64,000 nucleotides of DNA from an uncultured Aquimarina sp. (GTDB taxonomy: Bacteria; Bacteroidota; Bacteroidia; Flavobacteriales; Flavobacteriaceae): positions 1 through 64,000 of the forward strand of contig NZ_CANMED010000003.1 of assembly GCF_947496855.1 (NCBI RefSeq). The letters are read 5' to 3'. Under the pieces are notes generated by a model. It did not search any database. It was given only the letters and a program-made list of their open reading frames with translations, and had not been told where the DNA came from. The translations under genes were made by a program, and so were the position numbers. Below, piece by piece: positions 14,978-23,652 of the stretch. Position 1 is the stretch's first letter; every line of letters starts with the position of its first letter.

Positions 14978-15487
14978 ATGAAAATAAAATATTTAAGCAT
15001 ATTATTGATTTCCCTACTTTTTAGTTGCAACGAAAAAAAAGAAATCAGTTCTGTTAACCCTAAAAATTGGTCAAAACGAGCGATAAACTTATCAACAAAA
15101 GATTCACTAGAATTTGGAAAATCATATCTATCAGTCTATTCTCAAATTTATAGCAATACGGAACATAAAACTCATAACTTAACTTCAATGATAAGTATGA
15201 GAAACATAAGTGAATCAGATTCAATTTATCTTTTAAGAGCAGAATATTATGACACCAATGGAAAATCTATTAGAAAATATTTTGACTCGCCAATATTTCT
15301 AGCACCTATGGAAACAACAGAGATCATAATAGACGAAATTGATGTTTCTGGCGGAACAGGTTCAAACTTTATTTTGGAATGGAAAATTCCTAAAAACTGT
15401 CCCGAACCACTTTTTGAGGGAATAATGACTTCGACGATGGGACAACAAGGTTTATCTTTCATAACACAAGCAAAACGAATAAAATAA
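14978..15487 (+). CDS. DUF3124 lipoprotein
   Basis: A 169-residue lipoprotein with signal KIKYLSILLISLLFSC (Cys about 17). The body matches DUF3124: YLSVYSQIYSNTEHKTHNLTSMISMRN (positions about 48-74, quoted only in part in databases), LRAEYYDTNGKSIRKYF, LAPMETTEIIIDE and GGTGSNFILEW, then a QGLSFITQ ending. DUF3124 proteins are periplasmic, of unknown function. The stop overlaps the next start (TAAATG), so it is translated with MarC. Confidence 0.86.
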   Translation: MKIKYLSILLISLLFSCNEKKEISSVNPKNWSKRAINLSTKDSLEFGKSYLSVYSQIYSNTEHKTHNLTSMISMRNISESDSIYLLRAEYYDTNGKSIRKYFDSPIFLAPMETTEIIIDEIDVSGGTGSNFILEWKIPKNCPEPLFEGIMTSTMGQQGLSFITQAKRIK

Positions 15488-16099
15488 ATGATTGAAATTT
15501 TAACTACTATATTCTTTGTGTTTGCAGTAATCGATCCAGTTGGAAGCATACCTGTATATCTTGAAGCAACTAAAGAGTTTGATTTAACCCACAAAAAGAA
15601 GATTGCAATAAGAGCATCAATAATGGCATTCTTGATACTTTTATTTTTCATTGTAATTGGACAACTGATTTTAGAAGGAATGTCAGTATCACTTGATGCT
15701 TTCCAAATTTCTGGTGGAGTGATACTATTTTTGTTCGCACTTACTATGATATTTGGAGACGGTAAACCTGAATTGGAAAAAAACCAAATTACCGACTATA
15801 AACACGTTACAATTTTTCCAATTGCAATTCCTTCAATAGCATCACCTGGAGCAATTATGGCAGTTGTACTTATGACAAATAATCACATATATACAATTCA
15901 GCAACAAACTATAACAACTATTATTGTATTATTTGTTATTGGTCTTACTTGCTTTATTCTTCTAATGGCGAATCATTTACAGAAGGTTATTGGCGATTAT
16001 GGAATTACTGTTTTAAGTAAAATAATGGGACTAATTTTGGCTTCTTACGCCGTTCAAAGTATATTAAGTGGAATTAGTAGTTACTTTGGAAACGTATAA
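15488..16099 (+). CDS. MarC family membrane protein
   Basis: A 203-residue integral membrane protein with six helices. It shows the family features: an N-terminal FVFAVIDPVGSIPVYL segment (about 12-27), a mid-protein FPIAIPSIASPGAIMAVVLM (about 113-132), and a final ILASYAVQSILSGI helix. Length is normal. MarC proteins were once linked to multiple antibiotic resistance; later work did not support that, and the substrate is unknown. Pairing with DUF3124 in one transcript suggests an envelope function. It sits in what appears to be a two-gene cassette. Confidence 0.9.
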   Translation: MIEILTTIFFVFAVIDPVGSIPVYLEATKEFDLTHKKKIAIRASIMAFLILLFFIVIGQLILEGMSVSLDAFQISGGVILFLFALTMIFGDGKPELEKNQITDYKHVTIFPIAIPSIASPGAIMAVVLMTNNHIYTIQQQTITTIIVLFVIGLTCFILLMANHLQKVIGDYGITVLSKIMGLILASYAVQSILSGISSYFGNV

Positions 16100-16265
16100 A
16101 CGTATATAAAACATAGCTAATAATAGCTAAATCGAAAGGTCTGCTTGTATTTTCTAATACCTCGCTATTTTCAAATTTGACTTTATGAAAAACTTAAGCT
16201 CTTTGTTAACCCGAAAAGTTAACGCCATTTTACAAGCTACATTTTATAAGCAAAACCATTACCAG
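16090..16265 (+). repeat. Decayed attC-like site 12
   Basis: The arm TATATAAAACATAGC (16103-16117) pairs with GCTACATTTTATAAGC (about 16,237-16,252). The shared internal motif ATCGAAAGGTCT is also present. Neither outer box keeps a convincing AAC/GTT pair, so this appears to be an old, non-functional site. Confidence 0.5.
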
Positions 16266-16299
16266 TAATATAACAATATCTAAAACATATTAATTTAGA

Positions 16300-16860
16300 A
16301 TGAAGATTTTGATATTTGGAGCTTCGGGTTCAGGAACAACAACTCTTGGAAATGAAATTGAAAAAAGAACGAATTTTGTACATTTAGACGTTGATGATTA
16401 CTATTGGAAAAAAACACAACCTCCTTTCCAAGAAAAAATACCATTAACTAAACGAAACAAAAACCTAAAAGTTGATTTTAAGAAATTTGAAAATGTAATT
16501 ATTTGTGGTTCAATGGTGAGTTGGGGAAAAGAATGGGAAACCTCTTTTGATTTGGCAATATTCCTGTATTTAAACAATAGCAAAAGGATAGAACGACTTG
16601 AAAAACGAGAAACCGAACGTTACGGAGAAAAATTGTTAACGGACAAAAAAATTAAACAGAATTCGAAAGCATTCCTAGAATGGGCTAAGCAATACGAAAA
16701 TCCAAATTTTAATGGAAGGTCCTTAAAAATCCACAATGATTGGATTGAATTACTAACGTGTGAAGTTCTGAGAATAAATGGAGAAATGGAATTGAATAAT
16801 AAAGTTGAAAAAGTAATAACTAAAATAAAAAGTAATATTAACATCAAGCATATGTCATAA
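16300..16860 (+). CDS. P-loop nucleotide kinase-like protein
   Basis: A 186-residue protein with a perfect Walker A loop, GASGSGTTT (7-15), and the LDVDDYYW segment (about 29-36) common to adenylate/shikimate kinase-like and FlaR-type proteins. A lid-like charged region (KRIERLEKRETERYGEKL) follows. It probably phosphorylates a small molecule; the substrate is unknown and no nucleobase-specific motif is clear. The last codons (KHMS) run into sequence resembling the left arm of a long-type attC site, so the original C-terminus may have been altered. Confidence 0.82.
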   Translation: MKILIFGASGSGTTTLGNEIEKRTNFVHLDVDDYYWKKTQPPFQEKIPLTKRNKNLKVDFKKFENVIICGSMVSWGKEWETSFDLAIFLYLNNSKRIERLEKRETERYGEKLLTDKKIKQNSKAFLEWAKQYENPNFNGRSLKIHNDWIELLTCEVLRINGEMELNNKVEKVITKIKSNINIKHMS

Positions 16861-16993
16861 TAGGTTTTGACGATTGATCAAGAGGTTTTTATATATTTGG
16901 AATGGCGTATAGATTTTATTATGAAAAATATATAATCTACATAGAAACGGTGGGGGGTACTAAACAATCTACCATATATAAAACGTTATAAGC
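16845..16993 (+). repeat. Partly decayed attC-like site 13
   Basis: CATATGTCATAATAGG (16849-16864, overlapping the end of the kinase gene) aligns with the long-type left arm. ACCATATATAAAACGTTATAAGC ends the site, with box GTTATAAGC at 16985-16993, identical to the box of site 1. TATATTTG at 16892-16899 is another -7-like match. The left AAC box is unclear. Confidence 0.6.
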
Positions 16994-16999
16994 ATTAAA

Positions 17000-17527
17000 G
17001 TGAAAAATTTGATAGAAACAGAAAGATTGTTGTTAAGGAAAATTACTCTGGATGACAAAGAAGAGTTATTCGAGTTACATTCTGAACCAGATGTACAAAT
17101 TTATACGGGGGAACCCGTGGTAGAATCAATTGAAGAAATAGAAAAGGCAATACAGACAAGAATTGATGACTATAAGAAGTATGGATTTGGACGATGGGCT
17201 ACTTTCTTAAAGAATGGAATGCAATTTGTAGGCTGGGCCGGTTTGGCGTATCTACCTGAATTTGATGAAATTGATCTTGGGTATAGATTCTTGCCCAAAT
17301 ATTGGGGATTAGGTATTGCAACAGAGGTATCTAGTGCTATTTTAAATTATGGGTTTGATTCACTCAAAATAAAAAAGATAATTGCAATTGCAATGAAAGA
17401 AAATAAAGCATCAATCCGAGTAATGGAAAAAATCGGGATGGAATTTGATAAATTTGCTCCCTATGAACTTGGAAGTGAAGATGCTGTCTGGTATTGGTGT
17501 GATAAAAATCTTCTAACAAAAAAATAA
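17000..17527 (+). CDS. GNAT family N-acetyltransferase (RimJ/RimL type)
   Basis: A 175-residue protein starting at GTG (17000), seven bases after the boundary box. The opening LIETERLLLRKITLDDKEEL (3-22) and the acetyl-CoA loop region, FLPKYWGLGIATEVSSAILN (about 98-117), with the later MKENKASIRVMEKIGMEFD, are typical of Acetyltransf_3. Members acetylate N-termini of ribosomal proteins or small amines and antibiotics; the substrate here is unknown. Acetyltransferases are common integron cargo. No intact closing site follows it. Confidence 0.9.
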   Translation: MKNLIETERLLLRKITLDDKEELFELHSEPDVQIYTGEPVVESIEEIEKAIQTRIDDYKKYGFGRWATFLKNGMQFVGWAGLAYLPEFDEIDLGYRFLPKYWGLGIATEVSSAILNYGFDSLKIKKIIAIAMKENKASIRVMEKIGMEFDKFAPYELGSEDAVWYWCDKNLLTKK

Positions 17528-17672
17528 AGCGGATTAAAACATACTTTATTCAAAACATTAGCAATGATTTATAAATAAAAGCTCCTACTAAATAATTAAG
17601 CACAAAAAAAGATCCATCTATTTCTAACAATACATTTCAAATAAAAATCATACTACAATTATTAGGTAAACC

Positions 17673-18245
17673 ATGAAACAACTATATAAAATTGAAAAGA
17701 CAAATTTTCAGTTATTAATTCTATTTTTTATACTTTTTCAACATACTTATGGACAAAAAAATTGTTTCACAGACGAAACACTTAAATTTCATGAAGACTC
17801 AAAAACACAAGAGAAATCAGTTAAATGGCTAACTGCAGGAGCAGAGGTTAATCACGCTTACTCTATTCATAGCTTGGGTTTATTGTATGTTCAAGGTAAT
17901 GACACAATACCTGTTGATTATAAAAAAGCTTATGTTTATTTTGAGAAATCAGCCTGTCTTGGTATTCATAATTCTATGCGAAGTTTAGGGATTATGTGGG
18001 AAATTGGTGAAGGCAAAAAGGTTGATTTAGCTAAAGCTTATGGCTGGTATCGATTAGCTGCTGATTTTGTGCCAACTGACTGGGATGAATGGCATATGCC
18101 TAGATCAAAAGTTTTAATGTTTAAACGCATGGCTCCTAAATTAGCAAAAAAAATGACCGGTCATCAGATTAAAGCTGGTGATGAGTATTATGAGAAAATA
18201 AAAACTAAAGTCAATTGTGATTTTAATTCATGGTTAAGAAAATAG
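17673..18245 (+). CDS. Secreted Sel1-repeat protein
   Basis: A 190-residue protein. A hydrophobic signal region at about 13-27 (QLLILFFILFQHTYG) is followed by two Sel1-like repeats: YSIHSLGLLYVQGNDTIPVDYKKAYVYFEKSA (about 68-98) and NSMRSLGIMWEIGEG...DLAKAYGWYRLAA. Sel1 repeats are alpha/alpha scaffolds for protein contacts. Sel1 proteins act in signalling or envelope stress; the partner is not indicated. The first gene to the right of the recognisable array. Confidence 0.82.
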   Translation: MKQLYKIEKTNFQLLILFFILFQHTYGQKNCFTDETLKFHEDSKTQEKSVKWLTAGAEVNHAYSIHSLGLLYVQGNDTIPVDYKKAYVYFEKSACLGIHNSMRSLGIMWEIGEGKKVDLAKAYGWYRLAADFVPTDWDEWHMPRSKVLMFKRMAPKLAKKMTGHQIKAGDEYYEKIKTKVNCDFNSWLRK

Positions 18246-18376
18246 CTTTAATATGTAGTTATTATTCATTGTACTTATACATTATATCTAATACACAAAC
18301 CTTTCGAAATCGTATAAAATATAATCTCAATAAATTAAAAGATGTAACAATATTTTAGTCAAATCGTCTAAAGATT

Positions 18377-19591
18377 ATGAACAGATTTTTAAAAACATAC
18401 ACCGCAATTATTTTATTGTTAGCCTCTTTTACTAGCTTTTCCCAAAATAGTACATTCTCAATTTCAGGTCAGATTTTAGACCTAGAAACCTCCGAGCCAA
18501 TACCATTCGCTTCGGTATACATTAAATCAGAATCCATAGGAACAATAACAAACGATAATGGATTTTTTATTTTCCACTTACCACCAGGAAAAGAAGAAAG
18601 TATCGTGATAATTTCAATAATAGGTTATTCATCGGTATCAAAAAAAGTAAAGAATTTTAGTGAAAATCAAAAAATATCACTTTCGGCTAAAACCACCGAT
18701 CTTGAAGAAGTTGTCATAACTGCAACTAAGAAAAAAAAACTTACAGCTAAAGAAATAGTAAGAAAGGCATATAAAGAAATTGAAAATAACTATCCTAACC
18801 AACCTTATATTTTAGAAGGTTATGTAAGAGATCTTCAAAAAGAAGACGATAGGTATGTTGAGTACCTAGAATGTGCTACAAAACTTTTATATCAAGGCTA
18901 CAAAACAAAAAGAGAGCCTATGGTAGAATTATTAGAAGTAAAAACAAATTATTTAGGTGATAAACACCCTTGGAATAAAAATTCGGAGCGAAAAAACTCG
19001 ATTATAGATTTAGTTGAAGACGACTTAATTCGATTTGATTACGGCCCAATAAAAGGAAAAAACGGATGGAAATATAAACTAGAAAGTGTATTACCATACG
19101 GTAATGGACTGGTTTATAAAATAAATGGTATCGACAAACCATTTCAAAATTCTACCCTATTTATAGACACAGAAACTTTTGCTTTTGTAAAAATAGAACT
19201 AACAAGAGAGGCTATAAAAAATAAGTCTTGGGCAAGAAGATTTACAAATGGCGCTCTTCAGGTATATTACAATTTAGTTTTGGAATATCAAGAATATGAT
19301 GGTAAAATGTATCTGAAATATCAGAAAGAAGAAGATAATTGGAGAATTTTTAGAGGTTTAGAATCAAACAAAATACTTTTCACAAAGTATCCTAAAAAAG
19401 AGTTATTTATTAATAAAATAATAACTGAAGATTTAGAAAATTATCCATTTAATAAAAATATGGATATTGGTTCGAGTATTGAAAATCAAGCAAAAGAATT
19501 TAATGTTGATTTCTGGAATTCATACAATATCCCAGCAGAAACATCAAAAGAAAGTAAAATCATAATCGAACTTAGAAATAGGAAAAATTAA
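18377..19591 (+). CDS. CarboxypepD_reg-like secreted protein
   Basis: A 404-residue protein: signal peptide to about residue 23 (ending SFSQ), then a CarboxypepD_reg-like beta domain (FSISGQILDLETSEPIPFAS, VYIKSESIGTITNDNGFFIF, about 26-115). The domain ends with the usual EEVVITATKKK. The rest (about 120-400) is a beta-rich domain common in Bacteroidetes, here without a TonB-dependent receptor barrel. It probably sits in the periplasm or outer membrane. Function is unknown. Confidence 0.83.
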   Translation: MNRFLKTYTAIILLLASFTSFSQNSTFSISGQILDLETSEPIPFASVYIKSESIGTITNDNGFFIFHLPPGKEESIVIISIIGYSSVSKKVKNFSENQKISLSAKTTDLEEVVITATKKKKLTAKEIVRKAYKEIENNYPNQPYILEGYVRDLQKEDDRYVEYLECATKLLYQGYKTKREPMVELLEVKTNYLGDKHPWNKNSERKNSIIDLVEDDLIRFDYGPIKGKNGWKYKLESVLPYGNGLVYKINGIDKPFQNSTLFIDTETFAFVKIELTREAIKNKSWARRFTNGALQVYYNLVLEYQEYDGKMYLKYQKEEDNWRIFRGLESNKILFTKYPKKELFINKIITEDLENYPFNKNMDIGSSIENQAKEFNVDFWNSYNIPAETSKESKIIIELRNRKN

Positions 19592-19927
19592 CGTAAACTA
19601 ATAGTAAAACACCCACTTAGACGAAAATAACAAATGGAAATTAGGTATAAGAAAAGATAGGGTTTTTGGATTTGATCTTAACGTCTTTACCTTTTCTAAA
19701 ATTCACTAAATACAAAATTTGACGTTCATTAGATAAAAGCAAAATATTTATATTTGGCTTAGTTCCAATCTGAAATGTATAGCTCATCACCTTCCCTACA
19801 CTTCTAATACTGAATATTACTACTAATTAAACACAATTCAAAACTTATAAACTACAGTTCAATAAACAAAAGTCTTCAATAATCGATAATTATACGAGTT
19901 TTATATTCTATTGCATAACGGAGGAAT
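19592..19927 (+). other. Intergenic region with a fossil attC-like half-site
   Basis: No gene is supported. GCTCATCACCTTCCCTACACTTCTAATACTGAATATTA (19782-19819; written here only as its ends GCTCATCACC and ATACTGAATATTA) aligns with the right half of sites 4 and 6, including the segment before the GTT box, which here reads ATATTA. The rest of the stretch shows no further structure. Confidence 0.45.
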
Positions 19928-20104
19928 ATGGTTGGAGAGACTATTAGCAAGAAGCAACTAAAAACATTAAAAGATTTGTTAAATAAAAATAATGAATCTT
20001 TAGTAAATAAAAGTACGCATTACGACAAAGATTTAGCAGAAATCCAGATTTATTGTATTTTAAGTGCTCTAAAACTAAATCCAGTTAATAATGACAAAAA
20101 GTGA
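19928..20104 (+). CDS. Small ORF (58 aa) coupled to the DinB-like gene
   Basis: An ATG at 19928 preceded by GGAGG (19919-19923), a strong Shine-Dalgarno sequence that is uncommon in Bacteroidetes, opens a 58-codon ORF. It is Lys/Asn-rich and helical (TISKKQLKTLKDLLNKNN). Its stop overlaps the start of the next gene by 14 bases. This suggests translational coupling, or a leader or partner peptide. No family is recognised. Confidence 0.5.
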   Translation: MVGETISKKQLKTLKDLLNKNNESLVNKSTHYDKDLAEIQIYCILSALKLNPVNNDKK

Positions 20105-20567
20105 ACTTATTGCTAACCGATTAAGAGAAGTTTTATTGAATGGTACTTGGATTGCAAACACCAACTATAAACAACAAATAGAAAGTATGACTTGGCAACA
20201 GGCTAATCAAAAAATCGAAACCTTAAATACCATTGCAATACTTACATATCATATCAATTACTACCTTGGTGGGATTCTAAATGTTTTTATCGGAGGGAAA
20301 CTTGAAATTAAAGATAAGTTTAGTTTTGATATGCCGCCTGTTACATCTGAAACTGATTGGAAAAACCTTATCAGCGAATTCTTAACCAATGCTGAAGAAT
20401 TTATTCTTCAAATAGAAAAAATGGATGATCAAAAATTAGATGAAATATTTATAGACCAAAAGTATGGGACCTACTTACGAAATATTGAAGGTTTCATTGA
20501 ACACAGTTATTACCATCTTGGCCAGATTTCACTTATAAAAAAACTGATAACAGAAAATAACGAGTAG
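20091..20567 (+). CDS. DinB-like four-helix protein
   Basis: A 158-residue protein of the DinB/YfiT superfamily (DUF1572-like). The expected histidines are present: TYHINYY (about 53-59) and EHSYYHLGQISLIKK (about 137-151), which in relatives bind a divalent metal at the end of a four-helix bundle. Related enzymes transfer bacillithiol or other thiols, or act on DNA damage; most are uncharacterised. It is preceded by, and overlaps, a 58-codon ORF. Confidence 0.82.
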   Translation: MTKSELIANRLREVLLNGTWIANTNYKQQIESMTWQQANQKIETLNTIAILTYHINYYLGGILNVFIGGKLEIKDKFSFDMPPVTSETDWKNLISEFLTNAEEFILQIEKMDDQKLDEIFIDQKYGTYLRNIEGFIEHSYYHLGQISLIKKLITENNE

Positions 20568-20792
20568 CATACTTTGATGTTACTTAAAACTGGTAATACG
20601 AATTATGCATACACTCTTATAAACTTGATAAAATAAACTAAGACATCCAAAAATAAATAATACAACTTATATAGTAATACATTTTGACCTAGTGTTTGCT
20701 TTGTAATTATTTTTTCGAAAAACAGTACGAAAAATGGATTTTAGTTTTCGTGAAAATCTTTAAACAACCGGTAATTTGAACGTTGTATTTGA

Positions 20793-20800
20793 TAAATTTG
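20793..20800 (+). promoter_or_regulatory. Candidate -7 element for the xylanase gene
   Basis: TAAATTTG fits the Bacteroidetes -7 consensus TAnnTTTG and lies 31 bases before the chosen start codon. A convincing -33 TTG at the right distance is not seen, so this is tentative. Confidence 0.35.
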
Positions 20801-20830
20801 CGATACACAAAAGCCTCAAGAAAAATACTT

Positions 20831-21829
20831 ATGAAAAGAACTATTATTTCTTTAACAAAATCTCGTACTCTATTCTATTACGCTGCATTTTTTTTAAGTT
20901 TTCAGATGTTAAGTGCTCAAGAATTTTGTATCGAAACCGGAGCCGACCAAAAAGCAGGAACACAAGATGGTTTTCGATATGAATTATGGAATGAAAATTC
21001 GCAGGGGACTGCTTGTATGACCTTGGGAAATGGGGCATTATTTAGTGGGAATTGGAGTGGTATCCAAAACTATTTATCTCGTAGAGGTTTAGGATATGAT
21101 CAGACTAAAGAACATCAAGAATACGGTAAATTTTCTTCGACCTACAATTGTAATTATCATCCATCTAGTTCTTCTGGAAACTCTTATTTATCTGTATATG
21201 GGTGGACTGTTGAACCTTTGGTAGAATATTACATTATAGAAGACTGGCGTAATTGGATACCCTCTATGGCCGCTGGAGCATCCCTTATAGATACTTTTAC
21301 TGTAGATGGGAGTACCTATGAAATATATGAAAACACAAGAGTAAATAAACCATCTATAGTCGGAAATAGAACATTTCAGCAGTATTTTAGTATCAGACAA
21401 GATGAACGCTCTAGTGGTTCTATTGATATTTCTGCTCACTTTGACAAATGGGAATCTCTAGGAATGGATCTTGGAAAGCTACATGAAGTATCTATAGTAG
21501 TAGAGGGATATCAAAGTAGTGGTAATTTTGAATTTACTGAGTTAGATGTTATCGTAGACAACACAACTTTAAGTATTGATGAATTAGATACTCAGGATTA
21601 CTTTACTGTTTACCCGAATCCATCTAATACAGACAATGCTATCATTCAACTAAAAAAATCTGGATTAAATTCTGAAATTCAGGTATACGATTCTTTTGGA
21701 AAAATGGTTTATCAACAGAAAAATGCCCATAATGAATCCATACATATTTCAAACCTAAAAAGCGGTATTTATTTTATAAATGTCCGTGTTGATTCGAAAA
21801 GCTTTACATCAAAGTTAATCGCTTATTAA
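20831..21829 (+). CDS. GH11 endo-1,4-beta-xylanase with T9SS sorting domain
   Basis: The ATG at 20831 gives 332 residues and places a clear signal peptide first (ending FQMLSAQ, about 30); an in-frame ATG at 20783 would put extra residues before it. Residues 46-243 are a GH11 jelly roll. The nucleophile is E132 in the PLVEYYIIEDW motif and the acid/base is E225 in VVEGYQSSG. YGWT and the RQDERSSGSI cord/thumb region are in place. The C-terminal 75 residues (YFTVYPNPSNTDNA ... KSGIYFINVRV) are a T9SS sorting domain. It should cut xylan outside the cell. No other xylan genes or SusC/D pair are nearby. Confidence 0.93.
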   Translation: MKRTIISLTKSRTLFYYAAFFLSFQMLSAQEFCIETGADQKAGTQDGFRYELWNENSQGTACMTLGNGALFSGNWSGIQNYLSRRGLGYDQTKEHQEYGKFSSTYNCNYHPSSSSGNSYLSVYGWTVEPLVEYYIIEDWRNWIPSMAAGASLIDTFTVDGSTYEIYENTRVNKPSIVGNRTFQQYFSIRQDERSSGSIDISAHFDKWESLGMDLGKLHEVSIVVEGYQSSGNFEFTELDVIVDNTTLSIDELDTQDYFTVYPNPSNTDNAIIQLKKSGLNSEIQVYDSFGKMVYQQKNAHNESIHISNLKSGIYFINVRVDSKSFTSKLIAY

Positions 21830-21864
21830 TTAATATTATTTGCCAACTAATTTTTATAGCTTGT

Positions 21865-21897
21865 AGCACCTTCATAGTAAACCAATATGAAGGTGCT
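21865..21897 (+). terminator. Intrinsic terminator after the xylanase gene
   Basis: AGCACCTTCATA and TATGAAGGTGCT form a perfect 12-bp stem with a 9-base loop, followed by ATTGTTTTA. It lies 36 bases after the stop. Confidence 0.85.
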
Positions 21898-22764
21898 ATT
21901 GTTTTAGAGTTTGTACCAATTAAATTTTGAATCTATTATAAAAAAAATAGGCGTACCAAAGTTTACGACACTTTATAAAACAATATGATAATAATTACTT
22001 ATGTATTAAAACATTATCAATAATATAAATCACTCTATTTAAAGTCATTGCAACAATTTTTATAATTTGTCAATAATGACCGTTTTAATATCGAACTAGA
22101 TTTTACCATTCTTTTTTTTACCTTTTATCATAATACCACCTAACGTTATTAATTCTACTTTTTCTTGCGACCTTTTTTAAAGTATTAACAACAGCAATTG
22201 TATCAATAACGTGATCCGTAAGAATAGAAGTGAAAAATTCGTTCCTATGCTATTTCTAATGAAGAAGTTAGTATTTTCTGCAAAAGTATTGTTTGTACGA
22301 ATATGTACTCTAAAAAGCTTATCTCTTTTAAGAATTGTTACTAACATAGAAAAATCATATACTGATGTAATTATAGATGTAATAACAATATGTTTTTTTA
22401 TTATTAAACGTTCGGTTCATATTGATATACATCAGTTTAATTTATTTAGAGAAGTTTAAACTATATTTTTTTAAATTTGAAGAAGCCAATGACTAAATGA
22501 AAGACGATTTAAAACTTATAAAGAAATTACAGACTCAAGAAACTGATAAATAGTATTAATAATAGTCCCTAAGCACTATAATTTGTGAGAAAAGGAAATT
22601 AGAAATCACCTAATTCTGTTCCTACAGCATATGCCAGACATAAAAATAAAACCTATCAAATTTAGGCAGATGTAAATAAAGAAATGATTGGTATCGGGTT
22701 AATCTATAACGTTTTTCTTTAAATAAAGCGTTAACAAAGTTTTTATTAACATACACTTATATAT
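21898..22764. other. Gene-poor, probably decayed region
   Basis: About 870 bases with no supported gene. An 82-codon GTG-started ORF (22211-22459) has low-complexity composition and no recognisable domain. A 17-codon ORF near 22,498 (MKDDLKLIKKLQTQETDK) reads like the start of a sigma factor or kinase gene but stops at once. The stretch looks like eroded coding DNA. Confidence 0.4.
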
Positions 22765-23595
22765 ATGATATTCGAAACTCATCAATTGAACTCTCCAATT
22801 AGCGAATACATTGAATCTATATTTCATTTTAAAAATTTTATACCAGATCATTCTATAGAGCGTGTAATACCAACAGGGCACGTGTTTATTATATTCGAAT
22901 TAGATGACATACCAAGAAATACATTTGATAATACTACTCTAAAACCTAAAAAAACATTTACAAAAGCCTGGATATCTGGAATACACAAAAATTACATATC
23001 CATTTCTGCCCATCCAGAATCCGAGATGTTTGTAATTCAATTTAAGCCTTTTGGAACATATCCTTTCTTTCATTTTCCCGCTGCAGACGTGAGTAATAAA
23101 GTTTTATCTCATGAAGAAGTTTTTGGAGAAGAACTCACACTACTAAGAGAAAACCTTTTAAAAAAAGAGACTTCTCTAGATAAATTCAGTGTAGCAGAAA
23201 AATGGTTAACTAATAGATTTAATGAATCCAAAGCACCATCTAACGAATTGCTTTCTGTAGTAAAAAAGCTGGAAACAGAACCCATAACTAATTTTAATGA
23301 AGCCACCAAGAACTATCCATATACCCAAAAACACCTTATAGATCAATTCAAAAAATACATAGGTGTGACTCCCAAATATTATCAAAGAATCTTACGATTC
23401 AATGAAATACTCAAACAAATTAAACAAAAAGAAAGTATATCATGGTCCCAAATCGCTTATCAATGCGGATATGCCGATCAATCTCATTTCATCAAAGAGT
23501 TTAATCATTTTTCGGGTTTTAATCCTCAGGAATTTATCAAGCAAGAATTCAACAAAGATGAACCTAACTTTTTCCCTTTGGATAGAGAAGGTTAA
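22765..23595 (+). CDS. AraC family transcriptional regulator
   Basis: A 276-residue protein. The N-terminal part (about 1-150, FETHQLNSPISEYIESIFHF) is the DUF6597-type sensor domain frequent in AraC proteins of this group. The C-terminal 100 residues carry the two helix-turn-helix units of AraC/XylS regulators: KHLIDQFKKYIGVTPKYYQR and SWSQIAYQCGYADQSHFIKE (about 228-247). The ligand is unknown. It is followed by SRPBCC and DUF4287 genes on the same strand, which may be targets. Confidence 0.9.
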   Translation: MIFETHQLNSPISEYIESIFHFKNFIPDHSIERVIPTGHVFIIFELDDIPRNTFDNTTLKPKKTFTKAWISGIHKNYISISAHPESEMFVIQFKPFGTYPFFHFPAADVSNKVLSHEEVFGEELTLLRENLLKKETSLDKFSVAEKWLTNRFNESKAPSNELLSVVKKLETEPITNFNEATKNYPYTQKHLIDQFKKYIGVTPKYYQRILRFNEILKQIKQKESISWSQIAYQCGYADQSHFIKEFNHFSGFNPQEFIKQEFNKDEPNFFPLDREG

Positions 23596-23652
23596 TTTTT
23601 TACTATCATAGTATTTTTTGTTTTTCTTACTTCGCACTAAATTCATATTGAA

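Noticed and set aside
915..17000. CRISPR-like repetition between genes
   Set aside because: Repeats are 70-200 bp, imperfect, separated by genes rather than by short spacers, and there are no cas genes. The fold and box logic fit attC-like sites instead.
22211..22459. 82-codon GTG-started ORF
   Set aside because: No domain, poor composition and lies in a stretch without other coding signals; treated as decayed DNA.
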